DNA of 64,000 nt from Pandoraea communis (GTDB taxonomy: Bacteria; Pseudomonadota; Gammaproteobacteria; Burkholderiales; Burkholderiaceae). This document shows positions 1 through 7,603 of the stretch, piece after piece. The stretch spans positions 248,001 through 312,000 of the forward strand of contig NZ_CABPSJ010000002.1 of the NCBI RefSeq assembly GCF_902459745.1. Direction: 5' to 3'. A program made the position numbers and the translations under genes. Numbering within the stretch: the first letter of the stretch is position 1; every line of letters starts with the position of its first letter. The notes beneath the pieces were generated by a model. That model was not told the origin of the DNA, did no database searches, and saw only the letters and a program-made list of their open reading frames with translations.

Positions 1-1
1 C

Positions 2-871
2 GGCAATGTTTCGCGTGCCGTTTCCGTGCTCGAGGAAGGGCTCAATACACGACTATTGCAAAGGTCCACCCGACGCCTCGTCGTCACCGATGCGGGACGC
101 CGCTTTTACGAGCGTAGTGTCTCTATCCTGGCTGAAATCGAGCATGCCGAAGCCGAGGCACGTGACGCGTTGCTTGAGCCGCGAGGGACGCTGCGCGTAC
201 ACGCCGTGCCGGGACTTGGGCGTGAGCTTGTGACGCGGGCGGTGCTTGCTTACCGCAAGGCGTATCCGGAAGTTTCAGTCGACGTACTGCTCTCGCAACG
301 CATGCCCAACCTCCTTGAAGAACAGCTTGATCTGGCTGTCGTGATTGCACGAGCTTTGCCCGATTCTGCCTATGTGAGCCAGAAGATCGGAGGCAGTCAT
401 TGTGTGCTGGCTGCCTCGCCTGCGTATCTGGCGCAACATCCTGCGCCCGAGCGGCCGGAGGATCTGGCCGATCACGCGCGCGTGCTGCTAAGCACGGTGG
501 ATTACGCGCCAGACGAATGGCATCTCAAGAGTGCATCGGACACTATGGTCTTCCGGCCCTCGGGACCGCATTTCAGCGTGAATGACATGGAGGCGATGGC
601 CGTCGCGCTGCGTGACGGCGCTGGAATTGGATTGCTTGCAGCATTCTCCGCAATCAACGACCTGCGCCAGGGAACGCTCGTTCGTGTCCTGCCGCATTTT
701 CACACTTATGAACGCAATGTGTATGCGGTCTACCCATCCCGGCAGTTTGTGGACGCGAAGATTAAGCGGTTCGTTGACGTGCTAAAAGTTCATGTCGGAG
801 AGCAACTGGATTCATATGCAAAAGAGCTGGGTATTGAGACCACACCGGAGGGTGGCGTGGACAGCCTATGA
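2..871 (+). CDS. LysR-family transcriptional regulator (5' end cut by window)
   Basis: The reading frame is open from base 2, so the true start lies before the window and most of the N-terminal winged helix is missing. The first visible residues (GNVSRAVSVLEEGLNTRLLQ) are the recognition-helix end of a LysR HTH, followed by the usual RRL..TDAGRRFYE linker helix. The rest, about 230 residues, is a LysR substrate-binding domain with the typical DLAVVIARALPDS stretch. The effector and target are unknown, because the neighbour it probably controls is outside the window or was lost at the adjacent integrase remnant. The TGA stop is at 869-871. There is no sign of decay in the visible part. Confidence 0.9.
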   Translation, partial: GNVSRAVSVLEEGLNTRLLQRSTRRLVVTDAGRRFYERSVSILAEIEHAEAEARDALLEPRGTLRVHAVPGLGRELVTRAVLAYRKAYPEVSVDVLLSQRMPNLLEEQLDLAVVIARALPDSAYVSQKIGGSHCVLAASPAYLAQHPAPERPEDLADHARVLLSTVDYAPDEWHLKSASDTMVFRPSGPHFSVNDMEAMAVALRDGAGIGLLAAFSAINDLRQGTLVRVLPHFHTYERNVYAVYPSRQFVDAKIKRFVDVLKVHVGEQLDSYAKELGIETTPEGGVDSL

Positions 872-913
872 TCCGGTCGGCGCTCGATCATGTGGAATTG
901 CGGCTCCGGAGTG

Positions 914-1051
914 TCTCCGTGGCTATTAGCCGAGGCGTCCCGCTATATCTGTTGCCGTCGCGTTGTAATAGGTCATAAGCTCAGAGATATTTCTATGCCC
1001 GGTCATCCTAGCTAGATCCAACGGCGGTAGCGTCTTCGCCAGGCGAGTGAT
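914..1051. repeat. Left copy of 138-bp integrase-3'-end direct repeat
   Basis: This stretch aligns without gaps to 6018-6155, the 3' end of the intact integrase gene, with about 16-18 mismatches by eye (roughly 88% identity). It is in the same orientation. Similarity begins a dozen bases beyond the stop codon and stops abruptly on the other side, as expected of a recombination or deletion scar. Confidence 0.85.
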
Positions 1052-1057
1052 TGACCT
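926..1057 (-). pseudogene. Tyrosine integrase, C-terminal remnant
   Basis: On the minus strand the last 43 codons encode the C-terminal part of a tyrosine recombinase: ITRLAK..., then LARMTGHRNISELMTYYNAT, carrying the conserved GHR box and the nucleophilic tyrosine. The same ending occurs in the complete integrase at 6030-7034. Upstream of this segment the frame is open for a further 22 codons but has no integrase similarity, so the core catalytic domain (first Arg, HxxR) is absent. It cannot be functional. It marks an older element or a duplication of the resident integrase. Confidence 0.85.
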
Positions 1058-1126
1058 GACTGATTTTTTCGTACCACGGGCGTCTAGAGATTCACGGCCC
1101 CTTGATCCGAGTCGAAAGCGCACCCT

Positions 1127-2029
1127 TTAACCGAAGATTTTCCACCATGGTCGTTTCATAGGACCAACGCTGTTACGCGTAGAAGCCGCTCGACAAATAC
1201 TCCCCATGGCAGAGGTGTTTGTTGCGGCCACAATGGCTCGGTTTGAAATGCGATAGAGCGCTTCCGACAAGGATTCATATGTCGCTTGATCTTCGCCATC
1301 AAAGCCAAGGTCATTCCATGACCCCATACCTCCGAAAACCCACGAGGACTGAGCGGCCGAAAGAAGTTGGATCGCCTCCCTCGAAATAAGAGAGGCGTTG
1401 GCAAATTCCTTATGGAAACCGTGAATCGGCGACTCTGCGGAAAGATCCTCCAACCCTCTGGCAAAGCAAGCTGCGAAGCCGTCCAGCCGCTTTTGAGTTG
1501 CGAATGCTTCGACTCGCATAAGGACATCGCAAAACTGGTCGCGAAGCGACTGAAGATCGACTTGCTCGATTTCGCTTGGCGGTCGGTTCCCCGCCACTCG
1601 TCCGTAGGTCACTCGCCATATTCGCCTGTCGGCGCTCTGCTGGTCACCAACAACCCAGCGAGCCGCCCAATAGTCGGAACTATTGGGCTTATTAGCTTGC
1701 ACGGACCAGACCCCGCCGCCGCCAACGAAACCTACAAGCATCCTGTCGGTCACTGCCACCCCATCGACATTGGGATCATTTGATGGCCCATGCGACATCC
1801 TCAACTCCATAAAACCATGCTCCTTCAGGTATTGGAACCATGCGGTCGGGTCAGCAGCAATTTGTCGTTCGGACCAGCCGGTCGGCGTCTTGTCCAAATC
1901 CACAAAGTGAACGAATTCGCAGAATGTGTTCGCACTGTGCTCCATACCCATGCCAGGGGAGTCGACATCTCGCAACACAGCGTTTCCTTCGAGAACTAGC
2001 GCAACGATTTGGGCGATGGTCCCTTGCAT
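1127..2029 (-). CDS. Unrecognised 300-residue cargo protein
   Basis: The product is 300 residues and I do not recognise a family. It has no signal peptide and no membrane segment. It is rich in Trp and aromatic residues, with a Gly-rich segment near residue 105 (VGFVGGGGVWSVQ) and a motif near residue 240 (SWVFGGMGSWNDLGF) that looks like conserved core. The start is well supported: AAGGA sits 6-7 bases before ATG at 2029. Base composition looks less GC-rich than the core genes, and it lies directly upstream of the integrase remnant on the same strand, so it is probably cargo of a mobile element. Function cannot be stated. Confidence 0.75.
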   Translation of the reverse strand: MQGTIAQIVALVLEGNAVLRDVDSPGMGMEHSANTFCEFVHFVDLDKTPTGWSERQIAADPTAWFQYLKEHGFMELRMSHGPSNDPNVDGVAVTDRMLVGFVGGGGVWSVQANKPNSSDYWAARWVVGDQQSADRRIWRVTYGRVAGNRPPSEIEQVDLQSLRDQFCDVLMRVEAFATQKRLDGFAACFARGLEDLSAESPIHGFHKEFANASLISREAIQLLSAAQSSWVFGGMGSWNDLGFDGEDQATYESLSEALYRISNRAIVAATNTSAMGSICRAASTRNSVGPMKRPWWKIFG

Positions 2030-2361
2030 GTTTTTCCTTACGGGTAGTGATGCTTCTAGGTAGCTTGTGTTTCACCCGTATAGGGCGAATATGCGGTAAG
2101 GAGAGTGTCCCCTTAGCCAACTGCGGCCGATCGTCGATTCCGCAGACCGGCGATCTGGAAGACTGCTTTGCAGCTCAGACCTGACACCGGACACAAATCA
2201 TACTTTCACCCAAGAGGAGAAAACGAAAAGTCGCGAATAATTCAACGACATTTAAGTCGCTGCATCCCGACGGCGCGCCGGCGCACGCCCAACAATCCGT
2301 CATTCGTCGCCACTGGATTGTTGGGCGCTAATCGCTCATCGCGGCTGTAACGATCCGGGCT
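2030..2361. other. Gene-free gap at accessory/cyn boundary
   Basis: About 330 bases with no convincing gene. The right edge of the gap receives the 3' end of the DUF1348 gene and contains the palindrome at 2286-2327. The left side must contain the promoter of the unrecognised gene ending at 1127; no clear -35/-10 pair was found by eye. The AT-richer tract around 2200-2260 differs from the neighbouring cyn genes. Confidence 0.5.
2286..2327. repeat. 13-bp perfect inverted repeat, 16-nt loop
   Basis: Arms CGCCCAACAATCC (2286-2298) and GGATTGTTGGGCG (2315-2327) are perfectly complementary. It lies 35 bases past the stop of the DUF1348 gene and could form the terminal hairpin of the cynTS transcript, but there is no T-run on either side. 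The ends GCCCAAC and GTTGGGC also fit the integron attC core pattern (RYYYAAC/GTTRRRY), although 42 bp is too short for a normal attC. Confidence 0.6.
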
Positions 2362-2982
2362 TCAAAGTCCCAACTCGCTCAGTCCCGGATGATCGTCCGG
2401 CCGACGGCCCAAGGGCCAGTGATACTTGCGCTCCGATTCCTTGATCGGCATGTCGTTGATGCACGCATAGCGACGTTGCATGAGACCATCCTCGCCGAAC
2501 TCCCAGTTCTCGTTGCCGTAGGAGCGGAACCAGTTGCCCGAGTCGTCGTGCCATTCGTAGGCGTAGCGCACGGCAATGCGATTGCCGCCGAACGCCCACA
2601 GTTCCTTGATCAGACGATACTCGTGTTCCTTCTTCCATTTGCGCTCGAGGAACGCCTGCGCTTCCGCGCGATTGTTCGCGAACTCTGCGCGATTGCGCCA
2701 TTTCGTGTCGAGCGAATAGGCGAGCGCGACCTTGGCGGCGTCGCGCGAATTCCAACCGTCTTCCGCGAGACGGACTTTCTCGATGGCCGTCTCCTGCGTG
2801 AACGGGGGAAGCGGCGGGCGAATTGCTGCGGGTGAAGTCATTTCGGATCTCCTTGTGGGGTACAGCGCGTTGCTGGTGCTCGACGTGGAGCGCGGCCCCG
2901 TCATCGTGCAACCCGAGAGGGCAAGGCCGCCCGAAGCAAGCCCGGCACCGGTGCTCAGTAAGAATTTTCGTCTTTGCATCAT
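2362..2982 (-). CDS. DUF1348 (NTF2-like) protein, possible Tat lipoprotein form
   Basis: The last about 155 residues are a DUF1348/SnoaL-like NTF2-fold domain ([53 protein letters not shown]), a family whose biochemical role is unknown. Two starts are possible. From ATG at 2982, four bases after the cynS stop, the product begins with a twin-arginine signal ([16 protein letters not shown]) and a lipobox LSGC with Cys25, giving a 206-residue exported lipoprotein. From ATG at 2841 a cytoplasmic 159-residue protein is made; this start has a perfect AAGGAG (2849-2854) seven bases upstream, while the 2982 start has none. The gene is third in the cynT-cynS transcript. Which start is used is undecided; both could be. 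Confidence 0.8.
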   Translation of the reverse strand: MMQRRKFLLSTGAGLASGGLALSGCTMTGPRSTSSTSNALYPTRRSEMTSPAAIRPPLPPFTQETAIEKVRLAEDGWNSRDAAKVALAYSLDTKWRNRAEFANNRAEAQAFLERKWKKEHEYRLIKELWAFGGNRIAVRYAYEWHDDSGNWFRSYGNENWEFGEDGLMQRRYACINDMPIKESERKYHWPLGRRPDDHPGLSELGL

Positions 2983-2986
2983 GGGT

Positions 2987-3457
2987 TCAAAACGGCTTGG
3001 TCGGCAGATACTTGCCGTCGAGCGTGATGACGGCACGCTCGCCGCCTTCAGGGTCCGGCACCTTCTGGATATCGAGTTTGAAGTTGATCGCGCTGATGAT
3101 GCCGTCGCCGAATTTCTCGTGAACCAGCGCCTTCAACGTCGAGCCGTACACCTGCACCATTTCGTAGAAGCGGTAGACGGTGGGATCGGTCGGCACGCCA
3201 CCCGGAACGCTGCCGCGCACGGGAATGGTTTGCAGCAGGCGAACGGCGGCGGCGTCGAGCCCGAGGCGTTCGGCGACGAGCTTCGCCGCATTCTCCGGCA
3301 GCGCATGCTGACCGAGTAGCGCGGCTGTCGTGTATGCGAGGCTCAAGCCCGTGCCTTCGTTGATGGCTTCGAAGGTGAGGTTCTTGCGCACCTTCGCGTC
3401 GACGATCGTTTCCGTCAATGCTTCGCGTGCGTTCGGTGTGACTTGCGATTGGGTCAT
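2987..3457 (-). CDS. cynS: Cyanate hydratase (cyanase)
   Basis: Cyanase converts cyanate and bicarbonate to carbamate and CO2, and carbamate then decays to ammonia and CO2. The product is 156 residues, the same size as the Escherichia coli enzyme. The catalytic triad residues fall at the canonical numbers Arg96, Glu99 and Ser122 ([11 protein letters not shown] and DGIISAIN). The N-terminal half is the usual degenerate HTH-like domain. AAGGAG precedes ATG at 3457. It is cotranscribed with cynT upstream (63-base gap). No cyanate transporter gene is present in the cluster. Confidence 0.97.
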   Translation of the reverse strand: MTQSQVTPNAREALTETIVDAKVRKNLTFEAINEGTGLSLAYTTAALLGQHALPENAAKLVAERLGLDAAAVRLLQTIPVRGSVPGGVPTDPTVYRFYEMVQVYGSTLKALVHEKFGDGIISAINFKLDIQKVPDPEGGERAVITLDGKYLPTKPF

Positions 3458-3520
3458 GATGTTGCTCCTTGGGTAAAAATCAACCTGGTGAGATCGACAG
3501 TCGGTGTGACAAGCCGGGAA

Positions 3521-4180
3521 TCAGAGCGCAGCCACGCACTCGGCGGGCGTCGCGGTGACATCGGGATGCGCAGCGAGCGGCACGAACTGGCGGGTCGCGG
3601 CGTCGAGCGCGTCGATCGAGCCGGATTCGATGTCGTAGACCCATCCGTGCAAATTTAGGCGGCCTTGCGCGAGTCCCAGTGCAACTGAGGGGTGGGTCTT
3701 GAGGTTGTCGAGCTGGGCGATGACGTTCTCGCGCACCATCGAGTCGACGCGCTCGCGCTCGCCCGCATGTTCACGCGCCTCGTTGACGAGCCTCGCCGAG
3801 TCGGCGTAGCGCAGCCAGTTCGCGACAGCGGGCATATGGTCGAGGCACTTGCACGTCGCGACGGCCGTCATCGCGCCGCAGTCCGAGTGGCCGCATATCA
3901 CCACATCCGTCACGCCGAGCGCGGCCACCGCATATTCGACCGTTGCCGACACACCGCCGGGCTCAGGACCGAACGAAGGCACGATGTTGCCGGCATTGCG
4001 GATCACGAACAGATCGCCCGGTTCGCGCTGCGTGACCAGTTCGGGAACCATGCGGCTATCGGAACAGGAAATGAACAGTGTGCGCGGCGTCTGACTGGTG
4101 GCCAGCTTGCGGAACAACTCCCTGCGCGCGGGCATGATGTCCCGCTGAAACTTCAGAAAACCGTCGATGATCTCTTGCAT
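3521..4180 (-). CDS. cynT: Beta-class carbonic anhydrase
   Basis: Beta-carbonic anhydrase regenerates bicarbonate from the CO2 released by cyanase, preventing bicarbonate depletion during cyanate breakdown. Zinc ligands are visible as Cys39 in ISCSDSR and His/Cys in CGHSDCGAM. The Asp-Arg dyad sits in CSDSR. I chose ATG at 4180 ([13 protein letters not shown], 219 residues) because GGAG lies six bases upstream and it matches the start of E. coli CynT; an upstream ATG at 4192 would add four residues. It is the first gene of the cynT-cynS-DUF1348 transcript, divergent from cynR. Confidence 0.96.
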   Translation of the reverse strand: MQEIIDGFLKFQRDIMPARRELFRKLATSQTPRTLFISCSDSRMVPELVTQREPGDLFVIRNAGNIVPSFGPEPGGVSATVEYAVAALGVTDVVICGHSDCGAMTAVATCKCLDHMPAVANWLRYADSARLVNEAREHAGERERVDSMVRENVIAQLDNLKTHPSVALGLAQGRLNLHGWVYDIESGSIDALDAATRQFVPLAAHPDVTATPAECVAAL

Positions 4181-4285
4181 GGTCAGCTCCATTCAATCTG
4201 GCGTTCGTTGCCGTGTCGGTCAGTGCGGTGCGTTGGACAGAGAATGGACCTGTTCCGTCATAGTGTCCAAGACGGGTTTATGATG

Positions 4286-4312
4286 CTAACCATAGGAATC
4301 ACCAATAGTTAT
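4286..4312. promoter_or_regulatory. Candidate CynR operator in cynR-cynT gap
   Basis: An imperfect inverted repeat, CTAACCATAG-N7-CAATAGTTAT, matches at 7 of 10 positions between arms. It lies in the 152-base divergent gap, 20 bases before the cynR start codon. Size and T...A symmetry suit a LysR-type binding site. On the minus strand a weak promoter for cynT (TTGGTG, 17 bases, CATAAA) overlaps it. Assignment to CynR is inference from position. Confidence 0.5.
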
Positions 4313-4332
4313 CGAGGACGAGGAGATTCACC

Positions 4333-5223
4333 ATGCTGTTGCGTCATATCCGTTACTTCCTGGCCGTCGCGGAGCACCGCAATTTCACACGCGCCGCCGA
4401 GGCGCTGCACGTTTCACAGCCCACGCTGTCGCAGCAAATACGGCAACTGGAAGACACGCTGCGCACGCAGCTCCTAGACCGTTCGGGGCGGAACGTGCAA
4501 CTCACGGATGCCGGCGCGGCGTGGATGCGCTATGCGAAGCTCGCGCTACAGGATCTGGATGCGGGCGTGCGGGCGATACATGACGTTGGCGAACTGAGCC
4601 GCGGCAATTTGCGCCTTGCCGTGACGCCGACCTTCACGGCGTATCTCGTGGGGCCCGTGATCGATCGTTTTTATGGCCTGCATCCCGGCATCGCGATCGA
4701 CATTCAGGAAATCACGCAGGATCAGATCGAAGCGCAGCTCGCCGATGACAGGCTCGACGCCGGCATCGCGTTCGAGCCCGTCCACACTGCGGAAATCGAA
4801 AGCGAGCCGTTGTTTCGCGAGACGCTGAGCCTCGTCGTCGGCGGAGGCCATGCGCGCGCGACGCGCCGCAAGCCGCTGTCCGCGCAGGACTTCGCCAACG
4901 AACGGCTGGTGCTGCTGAACAAAGCGTTCGCGACGCGGCGTTACATCGACGAATACTGCGCGCAGAACCGGATCCGCCCGCAGGTTGCCATCGAGGTCAG
5001 TTCGATCAGTGCGATCGTCGAGATCGTGCGGCGTGGGCAGCTCGCAACCGTACTGCCCGATGGCATCGCGCGCGAGCATACCGCGCTGCACCCCGTGCTG
5101 CTCGACCCGCCGCTGCAGGCGCGCACGGCTGTGCTGCTGCAACGCAAGGACGCGTATCGGACGGCGGCGAGCAAGGCCTTCGTCCAGGTGTTGACGGAAT
5201 TGACGAAGAACTTCCGACGCTGA
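4333..5223 (+). CDS. cynR: LysR-family activator of the cyn genes
   Basis: A complete 296-residue LysR regulator with N-terminal HTH (FTRAAEALHVSQPTLSQQIRQLE at about 19-41, one of the cleanest LysR signatures) and a C-terminal effector domain. The divergent position next to cynT and cynS and its overall similarity to E. coli CynR support the name. In E. coli CynR activates cynTSX with cyanate as inducer and represses itself; the same is inferred here. ATG at 4333 has GAGGAG nine bases upstream. Confidence 0.92.
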   Translation: MLLRHIRYFLAVAEHRNFTRAAEALHVSQPTLSQQIRQLEDTLRTQLLDRSGRNVQLTDAGAAWMRYAKLALQDLDAGVRAIHDVGELSRGNLRLAVTPTFTAYLVGPVIDRFYGLHPGIAIDIQEITQDQIEAQLADDRLDAGIAFEPVHTAEIESEPLFRETLSLVVGGGHARATRRKPLSAQDFANERLVLLNKAFATRRYIDEYCAQNRIRPQVAIEVSSISAIVEIVRRGQLATVLPDGIAREHTALHPVLLDPPLQARTAVLLQRKDAYRTAASKAFVQVLTELTKNFRR

Positions 5224-5269
5224 TGGAGATCGCGTACGTGACGCGCAAAGCGAAGAGATCAACACGCAA

Positions 5270-5563
5270 CGCGCGCTCCGTTAACTCCGACACCTGCGAT
5301 GCCGACACCACCGGCGTGGGTTGTTGCGAAGCGACGTGCCGCCGCCACACGAAGTGCTCGAGCAGCAGCGGCACGTCTTCGCGGCGCTCGCGCAACGGCG
5401 GCAGCCCGATCTGCGCAACGTACAGCCGATACAGCAGATCCGCGCGAAAACCGCCTTCGGCGGCCAGCGCCACGAGATCGGCCTTCGATGCCGCGATCAC
5501 GCGGCAATCGACGGGAATCGACTCGTTCGCGCCGAGCCGTTCCAGCGTGCGTTCCCAAGACAT
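5270..5563 (-). pseudogene. DctD-type regulator, AAA+ domain fragment
   Basis: On the minus strand about 80 codons (5563 down to 5324) encode the middle of a sigma-54 activator of the DctD type: ERTLERLGANESIPVDCRVIAAS, ADLLYRLYVAQIGLPPLRER, REDVPLLLEHFV. Walker A, GAFTGA and the receiver domain are missing before it. After about 5324 similarity decays. The C-terminal Fis helix of the same protein type lies next to it on the opposite strand, so the gene was broken by an inversion and is not functional. Confidence 0.8.
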
Positions 5564-5648
5564 GCAGCGGCGTCACACCGGCAACGTCGCCGAGGCGAGC
5601 CATGCGCTCGGCATCTCGAAAAAGACGCTGTATCACAAGCTGCGTCAG
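5562..5648 (+). pseudogene. DctD-type regulator, Fis-type HTH fragment (inverted)
   Basis: The plus strand encodes RRHTGNVAEASHALGISKKT followed by LYHKLRQ, the typical C-terminal DNA-binding helix of a DctD/NtrC-family regulator. It starts within a few bases of the minus-strand AAA+ fragment, head to head. There is no start signal or upstream domain, and the frame loses similarity after about 5650. It is best read as the other half of the same broken gene. Confidence 0.75.
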
Positions 5649-5722
5649 CGTCCGCTGTCTGGCCATTCACATCGTGCCCGGCTTTTTCTGTCGCTACTCG
5701 GAGTCAACACGAACTCATTTAG

Positions 5723-5922
5723 ATAAACTTAGCAGCAGCCGCAAACAAATCATCGTAATTTATGGGGCTCAATCCTGATAACGTTTATATCGGTCCAGCA
5801 ACTTTGTCGCGTCGTCTGGAATCCGAATGACCGGTGATTGCCCCAGACCTGTCACAGCATCACAGTCGTTGCGAACGTCTCAGTTGGGTCGACAGCGGAC
5901 GCTCTTACCCAATACCCAAGAG
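5723..5922. other. Gap between regulator scraps and integrase terminator
   Basis: About 200 bases with no supported gene or repeat. I looked for a copy of the tRNA-Leu 3' end (an attachment site) here and did not see one. Confidence 0.4.
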
Positions 5923-5954
5923 AAAAAAGCCCGTCCCCCGCATAATCAACGGGC
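5923..5954 (-). terminator. Intrinsic terminator of integrase gene
   Basis: On the minus strand GCCCGT (5954-5949), a 14-base loop and ACGGGC (5934-5929) are followed by six T residues (5928-5923). It lies 76 bases after the integrase stop codon in the right orientation. Confidence 0.7.
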
Positions 5955-6017
5955 AATTTTGCTAATCCCAGATCTGGTGAAATCGCGACTCCCGGAGTGA
6001 ATGTTGCGCATTCAGTA

Positions 6018-6155
6018 TCTCCGCGGCTATTAGCCGAGGCGTCCCGCTATATCTGTTGCCGTCGCGTTGTAATACGTCATCAGTTCAGAGATGTTTCTGT
6101 GGCCAGTCATCCTAGCGAGATCTAACGATTGTAATTTCTTCGCTAGGCGAGTGAT
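6018..6155. repeat. Right copy of 138-bp integrase-3'-end direct repeat
   Basis: This is the partner of 914-1051, same orientation and without gaps. This copy is the native 3' end of the intact integrase gene. Recombination between the two copies would delete or circularise about 5.1 kb containing the cyn cluster. Confidence 0.85.
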
Positions 6156-7034
6156 GGCTTCGTGTCGCGTATCGTGAAACGTCACATCCGGGATCTGTGA
6201 TCTGTCTCGCGCCTTCCGAAATAGCGCGTCGCGGCTCGACGCAGACAAGGCGAATAGCGATTCGCCTTTCGGCACCGCCGGAAGCATCTTCAGAAGCTCA
6301 ATCGCGCGGGAGGACAGCGGCACGTTGCGTGCCGTGCCATTTTTCGTCATTGGGAGCCGTGCGAACTTGCCGTGGTAGTTCACCGACGAGGCTGTAAGAG
6401 CCAGGATTTCGCTAGAGCGCATCGCCGTCTCTATCGCGAACAGAAAGGCAACTGCCACACGCTGCATCGGCGTTTCTACGGGCAGTCCCTCTTCATAGCC
6501 CAGGCTCGCAAGCAGCAACTCGATTTCCTCTTGCGAAATCAACCGTTCCCGCCCCGGCGGGTCCGGCGGGCGCTTCACATCCGCCATCGGGTTCGTCACC
6601 AGCCAGCCCCACTCCTTCCGGGCCACCAGGAACGCGTGCGACATCAGCGACATTTCCCGTGACGCGGACGCACCCGACACCTCACGCATCCGCACGTCCC
6701 GCCAAGCCGCGATATGGCTTGGCCGAAGGTCGATCAACTTGATGTCTTTGAATTTCCGTCCGCCGATCTCCTTGCCGCCGATCAGGGGCAAACGCAACCT
6801 CTCCCATCTCGCGCCACGCTTCGTGTGGGTCACCTTCAGCTCATACTCCTTGAGCACATCCCCAACCGTCAGCGTCTTACTCCCTGCCCCGCTGGCAATC
6901 GACCGCAACTCCGTCTCTCGTTGCGCGCTCCACGCCATCGCTGCCGCTCTCGTATCAAACGTCCTGCTATCGCGCTGCCCATCAACCATCACTTGCACGC
7001 GCCAGCCCTTTGCCACCTTCTGAATCGATGCCAT
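6030..7034 (-). CDS. Tyrosine-type site-specific integrase
   Basis: A 334-residue phage/ICE-type tyrosine recombinase. The catalytic set is visible: Arg in ETAMRSSEI (about 205), Lys in MTKNGTARNV, HDTRH (about 286), GHRN and the nucleophile Tyr in MTYYNAT (about 320). The N-terminal part contains the arm-binding and core-binding (SAM-like) regions. Its 5' end lies 188 bases from the 3' end of tRNA-Leu(UAG), the usual arrangement for an element integrated in that tRNA gene. All catalytic residues are present, so it is probably functional. ATG at 7034 has no strong ribosome binding site. Confidence 0.95.
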   Translation of the reverse strand: MASIQKVAKGWRVQVMVDGQRDSRTFDTRAAAMAWSAQRETELRSIASGAGSKTLTVGDVLKEYELKVTHTKRGARWERLRLPLIGGKEIGGRKFKDIKLIDLRPSHIAAWRDVRMREVSGASASREMSLMSHAFLVARKEWGWLVTNPMADVKRPPDPPGRERLISQEEIELLLASLGYEEGLPVETPMQRVAVAFLFAIETAMRSSEILALTASSVNYHGKFARLPMTKNGTARNVPLSSRAIELLKMLPAVPKGESLFALSASSRDALFRKARDRSQIPDVTFHDTRHEAITRLAKKLQSLDLARMTGHRNISELMTYYNATATDIAGRLG

Positions 7035-7222
7035 TTCGTGGGGAAACCTCGGGTAAAAAATGGGGGACCCGACACGATTTTAGGTGCGAAGAGGTGAGTT
7101 TTTGAGCAAGTGGGGAACAATCAGAATCGACGCAAAAATCCCTACCCGGCTTATTCGGCGAGCGTTTGCGAGTTTTTGCGGGAAGAAGTGAGACCTACGA
7201 AACCGATGCCAAAACGGGGAGT

Positions 7223-7309
7223 TGGTGCGAGGAAGGGGACTCGAACCCCTACACCCTTGCGGGCGTCAGGACCTAAACCTGGTGCGTCTACCAATTTCGC
7301 CATCCTCGC
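7223..7309 (-). tRNA. tRNA-Leu (anticodon UAG), CCA encoded
   Basis: The minus strand gives a cloverleaf with acceptor stem GCGAGGA/TCCTCGC, discriminator A and encoded CCA (7225-7223). The D-arm carries AATTGGTAGACGC. The anticodon loop TTTAGGT has anticodon TAG. A long variable arm (GCCCGCAAGGGT) marks it as class II, and the T-arm is GGTTCGAGTCC. It is the likely integration target of the adjacent integrase. The last anticodon-stem pair is a C-A mismatch by my reading. Confidence 0.95.
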
Positions 7310-7388
7310 AGCCCGTGGGCGTCGTCACCTTTATGGGGAAACGACATCCCGGCATCGGGTTGACGGCATGCGTGTCCTGGCGGACATG

Positions 7389-7410
7389 AAAAGGGGCGAC
7401 TCGTCGCCCC
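7389..7410 (-). terminator. Hairpin with T-run on minus strand
   Basis: GGGGCGAC (7393-7400), a 2-base loop and GTCGCCCC (7403-7410) form a perfect stem. Read on the minus strand it is followed by TTTT (7392-7389). It sits upstream of the tRNA gene and before the divergent squalene-synthase-like gene, so it may insulate the tRNA from antisense transcription. The two-base nominal loop means the top pair opens. Confidence 0.55.
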
Positions 7411-7603
7411 GCTGCATGCGTCAAAGCAGGCGAGCATTCTACATGATGTGCATTTGACCGGCAATCTCTTACAACGCCATCTCCCTCACGCCCGCCCCCA
7501 GGCCCGCAATGCTAGAATTCGCACCAATTCATGGCTCTTGCCCCCGGTTGCGCGCCCGCGCACCGACATCCGGGCACCTGGCCAAACCGATACCCCCATT
7601 CGC

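Noticed and set aside
5723-6029. Search for an attachment-site copy of the tRNA-Leu 3' end
   Set aside because: No stretch resembling the last 20 bases of the tRNA was seen here, near 870-925 or elsewhere in 1-6 kb, so no attR is claimed inside the window.
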